A stretch of 64,000 bases of DNA from Coriobacteriaceae bacterium (GCA_902364975.1 CABJFQ010000001.1:248001-312000); one strand, 5' to 3'. Positions 1 to 9,077 are shown, numbered from the stretch's first letter. Numbers and translations are program-made. The notes: a model not told the origin generated them from the letters alone.

Positions 1-353
1 GCCGCTATCGCCGCGTCGCCGCCAACGAGGACGGCCTGATGGTTTGGGGCACGAGCGGCAAGTCGCAGTTCTTCCCGTTTGAAAAGCTCGACCACGTGCT
101 CGACGGCGAGCGCATCTTTGTGGCCATGTTCGCCGACCAGGGCGTGACGATCCCTAAGGACACCTTTGTCCGCGGCGATGCCGAGCAGTTCGGTCCCTTC
201 CTTAAGGCGCGCATCAACAAAAAACTCCGCATCGAGACCAAACGCAAGAAGATGAAGGCAGAAAAGGCCGCTGCCGAAGCAAAACAGGGCGACAAGCCCC
301 AGGAGACCAAGGGCAAGCAGCGCAAGCAGAAGAAGAGCAAGAAGAAGCGGTAG
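1..353 (+). CDS. YcxB-like family protein, C-terminal part (5' end outside window)
   Basis: The open frame enters from the left edge in the frame of codons starting at position 3 and stops at TAG 351-353, so only the 3' end is present. The residues resemble the C-terminal YcxB domain: a segment reading IFVAMFADQGVTIPKDTF is followed by a hydrophilic stretch with FGPFLKARI, the usual pattern of a short beta-rich soluble domain after membrane helices. The protein ends in about 45 residues that are very rich in Lys, Gln and Ala (KKKMKAEKAAAEAK to KKSKKKR), probably disordered and cytosolic. The function of the family is not known. An internal ATG at 39 is within the domain and is unlikely to be the true start. 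Confidence 0.6.
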   Translation, partial: RYRRVAANEDGLMVWGTSGKSQFFPFEKLDHVLDGERIFVAMFADQGVTIPKDTFVRGDAEQFGPFLKARINKKLRIETKRKKMKAEKAAAEAKQGDKPQETKGKQRKQKKSKKKR

Positions 354-381
354 GCCGGCCGACACCGAAGGCGCCTCGTCC

Positions 382-421
382 CGCGCCCGATTCCGGGCCG
401 GGGCGCCTGGAATCGGGCGCG
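382..421. terminator. GC-rich hairpin between convergent genes
   Basis: A 13-bp perfect inverted repeat (CGCGCCCGATTCC at 382-394 and its complement at 409-421) lies between the convergent ends of the YcxB-like gene and the exported-protein gene. It has no T-tract on either side, so termination activity is only inferred from its position. Confidence 0.4.
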
Positions 422-458
422 CGTACCGCCAATGGACCCGTTTTGCCTTGCTCTCGAG

Positions 459-1118
459 CTATTTCACTTCAAACCTTAAGAGCCTCCGCTCCGGCAGATC
501 GGTCATCTTCATCGTGTAAGTCCCGGGAAATGCTTTCTCAAAACGGACGGTCTCGTAACCTTCGAAATAGTCGTTGGTGTTCTGCATCATAAATGGGACG
601 AGCAACTCGTTTTCTGCCCCAACCTCCACGGCAAACGCAGCAGAGCCGCCAAGGACCGGCATGGCTTGCGTTATCAGATCGGTATTGACTACAAAATCAT
701 AGTTTGGCGCAGACTCCGGAACCAGATGCCAAACATACGCTTTGATTCCACCGTCGATATTATCCCTATTTCTGACACGCATCTTTACGGCGATAACGCA
801 CGTGATGTCGGCATCCTTCAGTCTCGTTTTCGTATCCACGGTGCCATATTTTGAATAATCGTCATGTGCTCGTTTGAGATACTCGCGCGGCGTGAGCAAC
901 TCTGCCCCGTCTATGCAAAACGAATACCCATCAGTCACCACATCCTTCGACCCCAGAAACGCTCCATCCATCGAGAGCCATTCGCCCTCCGCGTAATATT
1001 TCTCAGGAATGACCGTCCGGTTCCCGTTAACGACGCTCACCCTCATGCCCGCAAGGCCGGCAGCAGCACAGCAAAAAAGCGCGAGCGCCGATCTTCTCGT
1101 CCACAGGGTCTTCTTCAT
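459..1118 (-). CDS. small exported or membrane-anchored protein of ABC operon
   Basis: About 219 residues. An N-terminal basic run (KKTLWTRRS) precedes one hydrophobic segment (ALALFCCAAAGLAG), consistent with a signal anchor or signal peptide, and the rest is a soluble extracytoplasmic domain ending in a beta-rich region (YTMKMTDLPERRLLRFEVK). I recognise no enzyme motif; the layout recalls small DUF5028-type exported proteins, but this is a weak similarity. I chose ATG at 1118 over an in-frame GTG at 1127 because the GAAAGG ribosome-binding sequence is too close to the GTG. The gene starts only a few bases downstream of the ATPase stop (1124), so it is the last gene of the exporter operon and may be an accessory or immunity-like lipoprotein for it (inference). 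Confidence 0.6.
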   Translation of the reverse strand: MKKTLWTRRSALALFCCAAAGLAGMRVSVVNGNRTVIPEKYYAEGEWLSMDGAFLGSKDVVTDGYSFCIDGAELLTPREYLKRAHDDYSKYGTVDTKTRLKDADITCVIAVKMRVRNRDNIDGGIKAYVWHLVPESAPNYDFVVNTDLITQAMPVLGGSAAFAVEVGAENELLVPFMMQNTNDYFEGYETVRFEKAFPGTYTMKMTDLPERRLLRFEVK

Positions 1119-1123
1119 CGCGC

Positions 1124-1768
1124 TCACGACCTTTCCCGAACTTTCACAACGGCACCGTCGCGCATGCAGTAAACCCGATCGGCCAGTTCCTCGAGCACCT
1201 CTCCGTCATGGCTGGACAGAAGGACCTCACGACCCGTTGATGCCGCCATCGCCACAACGCGCTTGAGCATTTCAACGCCCGCTTCGTCGAGGGCATTCGT
1301 TGGCTCATCGAGAACAAGCAGCTTCGGCTTCTCCATAATTGCCGCAGCTATCCCCAGACGCTGCTTCATCCCAAGCGAGTATGCTCGGAACTTCTTTTTT
1401 TCGTCTGCATCGAGCCCCACGAGCCGCAGGGCAGAGCGAATGTCCTCGGGGGTGGCAACGCCCTTGATCTGAGCGATGAGCTTCAGATTGTCGTAGCCAG
1501 ACAGATATCCCAAAAAGGAAGGCGCCTCGATCAACATCCCCAGACTCGGCGGGAACGAGATGTCCGCCCCAAGCCTTTGGCCATCGATAGAGATTTCGCC
1601 TTCGGTAGGCTTGATCAACCCGCAAACCGCTCGCATGAGCATGGTCTTACCCGAACCGTTTATCCCCTGAAGCCCGACCACAGTCCCAGGGTCAACCTCG
1701 ATGGACACGTTGCGCAGAACATCGTTTTTGCCCATGCGCTTCGATACGTCCCTAACGATCACGCTCAT
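1124..1768 (-). CDS. ABC transporter ATP-binding protein
   Basis: About 214 residues, the usual size for a stand-alone ABC ATPase of the ABC-2 (CcmA/LolD-like) type. Visible motifs in order: Walker A INGSGKTMLM near residue 38, signature YSLGMKQRLGIA near residue 133, Walker B LLVLDEPTNALDEAG, and the H-loop LLSSHDGEV. The start is ATG 1768, preceded by AAGGGGGACA; the longer frame adds 21 residues that lie inside the upstream gene. The ATG overlaps the permease stop codon as ATGA, which indicates translational coupling. It powers the export complex made with the two membrane proteins encoded upstream. The substrate cannot be read from sequence; such two-permease sets often act in peptide or lantibiotic self-protection. 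Confidence 0.9.
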   Translation of the reverse strand: MSVIVRDVSKRMGKNDVLRNVSIEVDPGTVVGLQGINGSGKTMLMRAVCGLIKPTEGEISIDGQRLGADISFPPSLGMLIEAPSFLGYLSGYDNLKLIAQIKGVATPEDIRSALRLVGLDADEKKKFRAYSLGMKQRLGIAAAIMEKPKLLVLDEPTNALDEAGVEMLKRVVAMAASTGREVLLSSHDGEVLEELADRVYCMRDGAVVKVRERS

Positions 1769-2601
1769 ATCTTGTCCCCCTTTTCTATAAGGTCGGCCCT
1801 TCGAAACCACAGTCCACCCAACGATAGGCATAACGACATAATCACAATTGAAAACAAGCCACTCGAGCCCGCCGCGATTCCCTCTTTGACAATTCCGCCC
1901 CAGCGCAACAGCATCAAGGCGTTACCCAATAGCGCCCAATGTCGCGCATATGCCGAGCAGATCAGGTAGCTCGTTAAAACCACAAACGAGACCGACGGCC
2001 CAAGTACAAAGCCAATCACTGCCTGCGCAAACGCAAGCGCCTCGAAAGCAAAAAAGAGTCCTACGAAAAACGGCAGCGCATCCGCCTCGGCAGCTTTGAG
2101 AAACCACGGCGCCAAATTAGCCAGCTGAAGCGACTCACCATGAATGACCGCGCTGAACGAGGAGCTCACCACCAAGCTCCAAATCACAACAGAGCAAACC
2201 ACCACGAGCAGTGAAAATGCCGTTACTGCCGCCACCAAGATAAAACGCGAGACCCACCAAAGGGTTCTTGCCCGGCATCGAACAAGCGCTTGCAAACCAA
2301 ACCCGTGCAACGATTCGGTCGGATAGTCGAGTGTTGTATAGAGAATAAGCAGAATGAGAAATAGCCATCCTAGCGGAGGCACAAACATGACCCCGGGCCT
2401 AGGCTCAAACGGAGCAGATCCGGCAAACACGAGCGCAAGATTATCCGCAAACCCCAAGGTATCCGTTCTAACCCCATACACAGAAGACAATCCGTAGGCG
2501 TACACCAAGTTCGCAACGGTCACTGCCGCAATTGCAATAAAAGTGATGATGTTCTTCTTCAAAACGGTCCTCAGGTCCGCGGCGACCAGCCTAAACAGCA
2601 T
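1765..2601 (-). CDS. ABC-2 type transporter permease
   Basis: A 278-residue protein with about six hydrophobic segments, beginning with LFRLVAADLRTVLKKNIITFIAIAAV, typical of an ABC-2 permease: a short cytosolic amphipathic start, then a first helix and a large extracytoplasmic loop. The stop overlaps the ATPase start by four bases (ATGA), and the start overlaps the stop of the other permease as TGATG, so all three are translated together. It is probably the second half of a heterodimeric membrane channel. There is no recognisable substrate-specific motif. Confidence 0.8.
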   Translation of the reverse strand: MLFRLVAADLRTVLKKNIITFIAIAAVTVANLVYAYGLSSVYGVRTDTLGFADNLALVFAGSAPFEPRPGVMFVPPLGWLFLILLILYTTLDYPTESLHGFGLQALVRCRARTLWWVSRFILVAAVTAFSLLVVVCSVVIWSLVVSSSFSAVIHGESLQLANLAPWFLKAAEADALPFFVGLFFAFEALAFAQAVIGFVLGPSVSFVVLTSYLICSAYARHWALLGNALMLLRWGGIVKEGIAAGSSGLFSIVIMSLCLSLGGLWFRRADLIEKGDKI

Positions 2602-3482
2602 CAGACCACCTCGCGTCTTTTTAAGAATCTCGCGAAAATCAAAGAAAAGACGAACAGCAAAATGATTTCTGCAAACCCTGCTCGAATGTCGGGCCAGTTA
2701 TTTAGTGATTCCGACCTGATGCTGTTAAGAATGTTGCAGTTAAAGCCGACGCATGAAAGGACGCTAAAAATCCAGTCGTTAACAAAGTGCCATGCAACCA
2801 TAATCAGATATGGAACGACCATCGCCTTGATTCTGCTGCGAAACACAACCGACAGACCGGTCACGGCCATGGATAGAGCCCCCAGCGTCACCGCATCGAA
2901 CAGTGTATAAACCAGCACGTACAACAGAGGCCGGGAATAAAACAGGCCAGAAAAATAGCTATGCAGATAGAGCCCGACGTAAGTCGATTCGTCGACCCGG
3001 GGGAGATACGCGGGAAACAGCATTGAGACAATCAGGAAGTTCACGAGTAGCGGAATAGCCGTGACCGCAAACGCAGAGAGGAAAGCAGACAGCATCTTCA
3101 CGTTCACGTATGCATTTCTAGAAACACGTGTGCAGATCTGCGCCTCGTAACCGCCCAAACGCTCGGACAGGCATGACCACGACCCGGCCAGCATGGCAAG
3201 CAACGGCAGCGCATAGAAAAACACTGATGCCGATAGCGGTGCATTTGCACTCACAACGATCCAGTTACCAAAGCTACTTTCACGCGTTTGGCCGAGGTAT
3301 GCCTGGGCTTGCAAACCAACGCCATAGCCAAGCGATAACAGCTGCTTGCGCTCAGTCTCGAGCGTCCACCATGCCTCAATGGCAGCCGCCATCGAAATTG
3401 CAGTTGCAACCATAAGGGTCAACGCAAATATAGGATTGCCAAATATCTTGGACAACTCGTGCCGTAATAGATTTCCATTCAA
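2601..3482 (-). CDS. ABC-2 type transporter permease
   Basis: A 293-residue membrane protein with about six hydrophobic segments. It begins LLRHELSKIFGNPIFALTLM, the basic amphipathic start that is common in ABC-2 permeases, and has a large external loop after the first helix (residues about 35-75). The start appears to be TTG at 3482, with AGGAGG about ten bases upstream; the first ATG nearby is in another frame. It is the first gene of the four-gene exporter operon and lies about 150 bp downstream of the membrane LuxR gene on the same strand, which makes that regulator a candidate controller of the operon. Confidence 0.75.
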   Translation of the reverse strand: MNGNLLRHELSKIFGNPIFALTLMVATAISMAAAIEAWWTLETERKQLLSLGYGVGLQAQAYLGQTRESSFGNWIVVSANAPLSASVFFYALPLLAMLAGSWSCLSERLGGYEAQICTRVSRNAYVNVKMLSAFLSAFAVTAIPLLVNFLIVSMLFPAYLPRVDESTYVGLYLHSYFSGLFYSRPLLYVLVYTLFDAVTLGALSMAVTGLSVVFRSRIKAMVVPYLIMVAWHFVNDWIFSVLSCVGFNCNILNSIRSESLNNWPDIRAGFAEIILLFVFSLIFARFLKRREVV

Positions 3483-3598
3483 GCGACATCACCCTCCTAT
3501 TGGCCAGGCCGAGCAGCAACGCTCGACCCGGCCCTAATCACAAGCGGTTAATGATGCGTCGGCGCACGGCAACCTTTGCATGAATAGAGAATGATGTC

Positions 3599-3639
3599 TG
3601 TAAACACCCGCTATTGAGTTAATCGCTCAGGCGTTTACA
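3599..3639. repeat. inverted repeat at the end of the LuxR gene
   Basis: TGTAAACACC (3599-3608) pairs with GGCGTTTACA (3630-3639), and a smaller TGAG/CTCA stem lies inside. The repeat covers the stop codon of the LuxR gene and lies upstream of the exporter operon. It could be a hairpin at the gene end or an operator for the downstream operon; there is no T-tract. Confidence 0.45.
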
Positions 3640-5773
3640 CGTTATCTACCTGCGATAACAATGAAACAAGCTCCGCTTTATTCTTGATCCTCAACTGGCG
3701 GTAAGATGCAGACCGCAGTGCTTGCACCGTAGATGCAGCGTAACCGACGTCCTCCGCAATAGCCTTTGTCGTTGCGCCCTCTGCCGTCATCAGCAAGATT
3801 TGCGACTGAACATCGGAAAGGGAGCGCGACGTAAGCAGAGCCAGCTGGCGCACGCGGGCCGTTTCGGTGGACCCGTTCGCCCGGTACTCCAAGACGGCCT
3901 TCTCGTCCTCAACCGAGCGGGCGAGCGCGATGTGCGTAACGAACATGGGCACAGACCAGCAAACAATCACCGTTGCCACGACGACATTGACAGCCGAACT
4001 TTGCCCCAACAACGACGCGAGGAACAACGGCTCGAAAACCGTCAGATCCTGCACCATATTGAGCAAGACAGCCCAAACAGGAGCCGTCGCCCCGAAGCAA
4101 AGCATCCATATCCCAAGCATTTTGCGCTGCGGACAGCTTCGCATCACTATATATGTGAGCAGCACCCCCGTCAGCACCGCAAGTCCATGGATTCGCCCCC
4201 TAGCGACCGCATAGATTAAGGCAACCATGCCCATTGACACCAACGGCACGATAGCCCGAGCATGGGCATGCACCTTAAACGGACGCAGCCCAACAGCGAG
4301 CGAAGCCGTAGACGCCACGCCGCAAAACAGGACCGGCACAGCCATCAACGGAACGCGTATGCACATCAATGCCGCGATATAGATAAAAGACCATTCCACA
4401 GCAGATAGCACCGCCCATACGTACGGGCTTCCGAGCCAAATCGCTTCACCCGCTCTATCCAGCGCAGCGCCACGATTCGCTTTTCCACCCGCGTAGCGTA
4501 GCGACAGAAGCAGTCCGAGACCCAATGCGTAGCTTAAGAGGGAAAAGGCGACAGCCCGCGAAACACCGGACCCCCAATCGCTATCCGCCATTACCAAGGG
4601 CCCCGCCGCAAGGAGGATAAAGAATAATGTGAGCAGGTATCGAAACAGCCGGCGCGTTCGAGCTGATGCCACTATATCGTCAGCATGCCGCTGCGGTAGC
4701 TCATGCCCTACAGTATCGCCCTCACCCGCAAACAGCGCCACGAGCTCGCGTGAGCCCGCAACCGACGCCTTCCCGTATGCTCGGTGAAGCGTTGTTCTCA
4801 CCGTCGATGGCTTCGTATCCGTCTCCTTGGCAATTTCCGCCGGCGTTTTCCCTTTGAGCAGCAGTCGAACAAACTGCTCTTCTCTAGGCGACAGGGCAGG
4901 GGAAAACACCCCCGCATCGAATGTGTCGGACGCACAGGCGATATCCGAATTGTTGTCCCGTTTCCCCCTTAGCAACATGCATACGAAGGCAGCAGCGATA
5001 ACGGACCCCATCGCCAGCAATGCAATGACCACGGCATCGCTTGCGAAGTATGCCGCCTCAACAGCCGGAATAAGACCAATAGGAACTGCTACGAGCACAG
5101 AACAGGCAAACACGTCGCGCCGCCCATGGCCAAAGGCACGAGGGCGGCAAAACGGCGGGGCCACAGTCAATGCGAGATAGACCAACGGAATTAAAAGCGC
5201 AAGGCCAATTGACGCGGCCGTTACAGGGGGCATCCCCCATGGCTCGGGAACGACTCTCCATGAAACTCGACAGCAAAACAGCAGGCAAGACATGACGGCT
5301 ATTGTTTCTGTAAAAATCGCGTCCTGCGGGTGACGAGTTTCCCTTTCGTCAGTCCGTGTCGACCTCTGCGTCAAAGGAGAGTCCGCCGTGCCCCAAATAA
5401 CATATGAGAGAAGCAGCGACCCAACAAAGCACGAGACACACGAAACGCCATGTAACAACCAAATCGGTGCAAACACGATTGGAATAGAGTCTCCGCGAGC
5501 ATAGAAAGCCAGGTCGGCCCATTCGGGAACCGTTGCAATAACACCAAGGAAAACACCGATGGCACCGAGATGCCTCGGCCGTCTCATTTCTCCCCCCTTG
5601 CATAGCGCAGCACCATGAACAAACGCCGCGAGGCTTGCGCCCAGGATAACGAGCCAGGTCATTGCACCTGATGCCAGGCCGATTGAAGATGAAAACCGGT
5701 GATAAGGGGTGGCCGCCATTACGACAAGCGCAATGGTGCAGGCAGATGTAGCAGAACGGCGGGAAAAAAGCAT
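3635..5773 (-). CDS. membrane-bound LuxR-family regulator with two HTH domains
   Basis: About 712 residues in four parts: an N-terminal membrane region of roughly six to seven helices (residues about 5-270); a LuxR-type helix-turn-helix near residues 290-350 (SPREEQFVRLLLKGKTPAEI then KPSTVRTTLHRAYGKA); a second membrane region of about ten helices (residues about 370-635); and a second LuxR-type HTH at the C-terminus (SLSDVQSQILLMTAEGATTK then AASTVQALRSASYRQLRI). Coriobacteriia have many membrane LuxR proteins with a single C-terminal HTH; this one looks like two such units joined in one frame. The start ATG 5773 has GGAGG at the right distance; ATG 5794 lacks a clear site. It probably senses an envelope signal and regulates the neighbouring ABC operon (inference). 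Confidence 0.75.
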   Translation of the reverse strand: MLFSRRSATSACTIALVVMAATPYHRFSSSIGLASGAMTWLVILGASLAAFVHGAALCKGGEMRRPRHLGAIGVFLGVIATVPEWADLAFYARGDSIPIVFAPIWLLHGVSCVSCFVGSLLLSYVIWGTADSPLTQRSTRTDERETRHPQDAIFTETIAVMSCLLFCCRVSWRVVPEPWGMPPVTAASIGLALLIPLVYLALTVAPPFCRPRAFGHGRRDVFACSVLVAVPIGLIPAVEAAYFASDAVVIALLAMGSVIAAAFVCMLLRGKRDNNSDIACASDTFDAGVFSPALSPREEQFVRLLLKGKTPAEIAKETDTKPSTVRTTLHRAYGKASVAGSRELVALFAGEGDTVGHELPQRHADDIVASARTRRLFRYLLTLFFILLAAGPLVMADSDWGSGVSRAVAFSLLSYALGLGLLLSLRYAGGKANRGAALDRAGEAIWLGSPYVWAVLSAVEWSFIYIAALMCIRVPLMAVPVLFCGVASTASLAVGLRPFKVHAHARAIVPLVSMGMVALIYAVARGRIHGLAVLTGVLLTYIVMRSCPQRKMLGIWMLCFGATAPVWAVLLNMVQDLTVFEPLFLASLLGQSSAVNVVVATVIVCWSVPMFVTHIALARSVEDEKAVLEYRANGSTETARVRQLALLTSRSLSDVQSQILLMTAEGATTKAIAEDVGYAASTVQALRSASYRQLRIKNKAELVSLLSQVDNV

Positions 5774-6210
5774 ATGGCCTCCATAGCGTGTCATTATATC
5801 GCTCGAGCCGCTCGTTTATCTCTGTTCTCACACCAGCCAGCATCAATGATTCAGGCGAACTCCAATCCGCGCCAGATCACGGTCCGGCTTTTGTTCGCAG
5901 TCCCCACATCAAAGCGGGATGCGGTTTCCTTTTGGACGCCGGTTCGGAAAGCGCGTCCCGTTCCAGGGCAATATTCTGGGATGCAGTTTCCGCAGCCCAC
6001 CCCATTTGGAAGGCGCATCCCATTATTTGGCTGAAAACTGGGGTGCGCTTTCCGAACGAGCCGAAACGGCCCGAATCGATCGGACCACCTCATCCCCGTT
6101 TCCTCGCCATCTGCCCGAGCGTGCTACACTAGCAGCATCTATGCCACCGCGAACGGCTCGGCTCCACGCCCGCCGCTCGCAAACGAACTTTAAACGCACG
6201 AGGGTTGGCC
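5774..6210. other. gene-free region between divergent LuxR and kinase genes
   Basis: This 437-bp stretch separates divergent genes and must hold both promoters. Apart from the hairpin-unit array at 5884-6053 and a possible -10 box TACACT at about 6123-6128 on the plus strand, I see no gene or clear promoter pair. Confidence 0.5.
5884..6053. repeat. array of 46-nt hairpin units, period 62 bp (copy A)
   Basis: Units lie at 5946-5991 and 6008-6053, each opening with a GGAAAnnGCnnCCC box and closing with a GGGnnGCnnTTTCC box separated by 18 nt. A degenerate first unit at 5884-5929 keeps only its right box. The units repeat at exactly 62 bp with 16-nt spacers. The spacer before the last unit (GCAGCCCACCCCATTT) matches the one in copy B at 62.9 kb in 13 of 16 positions. 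Confidence 0.8.
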
Positions 6211-8064
6211 ATGCCGCTTTTCTCGCAACATACCGCCCGGTTCTCGCCGGACGTTCCTTTGGAGGGCACCAGCTCTCGCGAGCTGCTCAAGCGGTACCAG
6301 CCGCTCGAGACACTTGCGACCGGCGGTTTTGGCTCCATCGAGATCTGCCGCGACACGCACCTGCGCCGCCGCGTCGCCATTAAACGCATCCCCCTTATCA
6401 ACGGTGCCGGCATGCCCGCTAGCGACATCATGGATGTCCTGCGCGAGGCGCACACTGCCGCCATGCTTCAACATCCCAACATCGTGCAGGTCATCGACTT
6501 TACGCACGACACAGCCTATGCCTACCTGGTTATGGAATATGTCGATGGCATGTCGCTGGCCGAGTTTTTGCACCGCGCGGACGGCCACTCACTTACCTTT
6601 GACGAGGCCGCGGCCATTGCCGATGCCCTGGGCCAGGCGCTCACCTTCGCCCACAGTAATGGCGTACTCCACCTGGACATTAAGCCCGCCAACGTGCTCA
6701 TCGACCACTCGGGCAATGTAAAGCTCACCGACTTTGGCATGGCGCGACTGTCGTCTGCCGGTGGCTTTGGCGGCTCACGCGGCGGCACCATCGGCTACAT
6801 GCCGCCCGAGCAGCTCGATATCGAGACCGGCACGGTCGACGAGCGCGCCGATGTCTTTGCCCTCGCCTGTGTGATCTACGAGGGCCTGTGCGGCAGCGCT
6901 CCCTTTATGGCGGCCACGCCCGCCGACTCGCTCGGCCGCATCATCGGCGGCGCCACCTATCCCAGCGAGCTGATACCACACTTTCCCCCGGGAGCCGAGG
7001 CCGCGCTCATGAGCGCGCTCTCCCCCATGCCGCAGGACCGCCCCAACAGCATCGAGGCATTTTGCGACCAGCTCCTTGCCGGTCTGGGCAGCGTGCGCGA
7101 AGGCCGTCGCAGCCTGGAGCAAATGGTTGGCGAACTTTCGGATGACGAGCAGGAGCTCGACGATATCGAGCCGTCGTACTACGAGGACGACGCCATCGAG
7201 GTCGACCCCGCACTCGGCTGGGCGGGCACGCGCTGGAGCCATGCGCGCGACTACACCATGCGCGCTATCTCGGCGCTAGCGTGCGGCACCTTTAGCTTTT
7301 TGCTGATGCAAACGGCTGGGGTTGCGGCGCTTCCCGGCCTGGTCATTGCGGCTATCGCGATCGGAGCGGCGGCCGGCCTGGCCCCCCAGATTGGCTCGGC
7401 CATCTCGGCTGTGGGCTTTTTGGTGCTCATGGCAAACGCCACCATGCAGGCACAGGGCATCCTGTCGATGTTGCCCGTCGCGGTGATCTTTGCCGCCGCC
7501 ATGTCCGGTTGGTGGATCGCCTGGGGTCGCACCGAGGCTGCCGCGAGCGCCGCGCTCACCTGTGCACTCGCGCTTGGCTGTCTGACCGGCAATACCTTCC
7601 TGGCAGCTGGGGTCGCCGCCGGCGTCGCGTCATTTTGGCTCGGCCCGGCAAGCGCCGCCGCGGCAACGGGCATGGGCGCGCTTTTTGCCCGTCTGGCCAC
7701 GGTCGCGCTTTCAGCCGGAGGCGTGCTGGGGCTCGGTAACGTTGCCGCAGCGCTGGGAGACCCGCTCCTTTGGGCTGCCTTTGTGCTGGTTGCGGCAACT
7801 GCCGCAGCGTCATCCGCGCTGCTCAATGCCCGTGCCAAGCGTGCCGATCAGGGCTCAAACCTTGCCGCAATCGCCGCCATCGCTGTCACCGGCATCGGCT
7901 GCGCAGCGGCGTCCTGTCTTGCACACCATATGGAAATTGCCAGCCTTGCAGCCGCGGTCGTCGCCAAGGCGGCGGTTGCGGGAACCCTATCCTCTATAAT
8001 CGTTGGGATATGCCTATATTTGCTCGGATACCAAAGAACCTATACGGAGAGTGATCTTTCGTGA
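6211..8064 (+). CDS. membrane Ser/Thr protein kinase, non-RD type
   Basis: About 617 residues. The N-terminal kinase domain (residues about 25-290) shows a glycine loop ATGGFGSIE, ATP-anchoring Lys in VAIKRI, catalytic loop LHLDIKPANVLI, TDFGMARL, and MPPEQ in place of APE. The usual HRD Arg is Leu (HLD), so it is a non-RD kinase that may not need activation-loop phosphorylation. An acidic linker follows (about 300-345), then about ten hydrophobic Ala/Gly-rich segments (355-600), an unusual membrane tail with no PASTA or sensor domain. The start is ATG 6211 with GAGGG seven bases upstream. Its stop overlaps the fhaA start as GTGA, so kinase, FHA proteins and phosphatase form one operon. Confidence 0.85.
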   Translation: MPLFSQHTARFSPDVPLEGTSSRELLKRYQPLETLATGGFGSIEICRDTHLRRRVAIKRIPLINGAGMPASDIMDVLREAHTAAMLQHPNIVQVIDFTHDTAYAYLVMEYVDGMSLAEFLHRADGHSLTFDEAAAIADALGQALTFAHSNGVLHLDIKPANVLIDHSGNVKLTDFGMARLSSAGGFGGSRGGTIGYMPPEQLDIETGTVDERADVFALACVIYEGLCGSAPFMAATPADSLGRIIGGATYPSELIPHFPPGAEAALMSALSPMPQDRPNSIEAFCDQLLAGLGSVREGRRSLEQMVGELSDDEQELDDIEPSYYEDDAIEVDPALGWAGTRWSHARDYTMRAISALACGTFSFLLMQTAGVAALPGLVIAAIAIGAAAGLAPQIGSAISAVGFLVLMANATMQAQGILSMLPVAVIFAAAMSGWWIAWGRTEAAASAALTCALALGCLTGNTFLAAGVAAGVASFWLGPASAAAATGMGALFARLATVALSAGGVLGLGNVAAALGDPLLWAAFVLVAATAAASSALLNARAKRADQGSNLAAIAAIAVTGIGCAAASCLAHHMEIASLAAAVVAKAAVAGTLSSIIVGICLYLLGYQRTYTESDLS

Positions 8065-9071
8065 ACTTCCTGAACATCTTCGAGGACCACGTGGCCGGCA
8101 TCTTCGGTGCCACCCGTGCCCCGTTCTCCTTTAAGAAGCTTGCCAAGCAGGCCGCTCGCGACATGGAGGATCAGACTCTGGTGATCAACGGCGTCAACAC
8201 GGCGCCGGCACTCTATACCATCCTGATCGCCGCCGACGACGACCCCATGCTCGCCCCGTTCTACCCCGAGCTTTCGCGCGAGGTCCGCGAGTTTGTGAAA
8301 GCGCAGGCCGAAAAGCGCCGCTATGTCTTTGTCGGCGAGCCCCTTGTGCGCTTTATGATCGATCCGCAGCTGCGCGCCGGCAAGTTCTCGGTCTTTGCCG
8401 AGAACGTCGATGCCCCCACGCTCGGCCGCCTGTACGAAGAAGAGCGCGCCTATCAAAACGGCCTGGGCCAGAACAACTCCGCGGCAAGCCGTGCCGCCAG
8501 CGCCCCGCGCGCCGGCCAGCAGCAGTTTGCTGCCCCGCAGCAGCAGCGCCCCGCCGCCATGCCCCAGCAGCAGCCGACGCCTCGCGCCGCCGCTCCCGAC
8601 CCGCTTGCCGTAGCAGATCCCTTCGCGCCTAGCGTCCCCGACCCCGCCGCTCCTATCCCGGTGCCGCAGACCGTCTCGCGCGACGCGCTTGCCGGCATGG
8701 GCGGAGCCGCCGCGACCGGTGCCGCCGTGGGCCTAGGCGCCGCAGCCGGCATCGCCTCCAACATGGCAAGCACTCGCGCCCCGCAGCGCCCGCTCGCCCA
8801 GCTCGTCGACGTCGTGAGCGGCGAGAGCCATAGCATCACCTCCGCACAGGTAACCATCGGTCGCGAGCGCTCAGTTTCCGACATTGCCCTGCGCGACCCC
8901 AACGTGTCGCGCCGCCACGCCCAGCTCACCTTTACGGGCTCGGATTGGTCGATCGAGGACCTCAATTCCACCAACGGCACGCTCGTCAACAACCGCCGCA
9001 TTACGCGCTGCCCGCTGCGCAACGGCGATCTGCTGACGTTTGGCCTGAGTACCTTTGAATTTAGGGGATAG
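8061..9071 (+). CDS. fhaA: FhaA-type protein: DUF3662 domain plus FHA domain
   Basis: A 336-residue cytosolic protein. The N-terminal 125 residues (NFLNIFEDHVAGIFGATRA...) match the DUF3662/FhaA_N domain. A Gln/Ala/Pro-rich linker follows (about 140-245), then a C-terminal FHA domain with VTIGRERSVSDIAL, SRRHAQL and LNSTNGTLVN, the phosphothreonine-binding signature. FhaA proteins bind phosphorylated partners of PknB-like kinases and help control peptidoglycan synthesis. The GTG start lies inside the stop of the kinase gene, and GGAGAG is upstream. Order and partners match the actinobacterial fhaA-fhaB-pstP-rodA-pbpA-pknB cluster. Confidence 0.92.
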   Translation: MNFLNIFEDHVAGIFGATRAPFSFKKLAKQAARDMEDQTLVINGVNTAPALYTILIAADDDPMLAPFYPELSREVREFVKAQAEKRRYVFVGEPLVRFMIDPQLRAGKFSVFAENVDAPTLGRLYEEERAYQNGLGQNNSAASRAASAPRAGQQQFAAPQQQRPAAMPQQQPTPRAAAPDPLAVADPFAPSVPDPAAPIPVPQTVSRDALAGMGGAAATGAAVGLGAAAGIASNMASTRAPQRPLAQLVDVVSGESHSITSAQVTIGRERSVSDIALRDPNVSRRHAQLTFTGSDWSIEDLNSTNGTLVNNRRITRCPLRNGDLLTFGLSTFEFRG

Positions 9072-9077
9072 TCGCTT

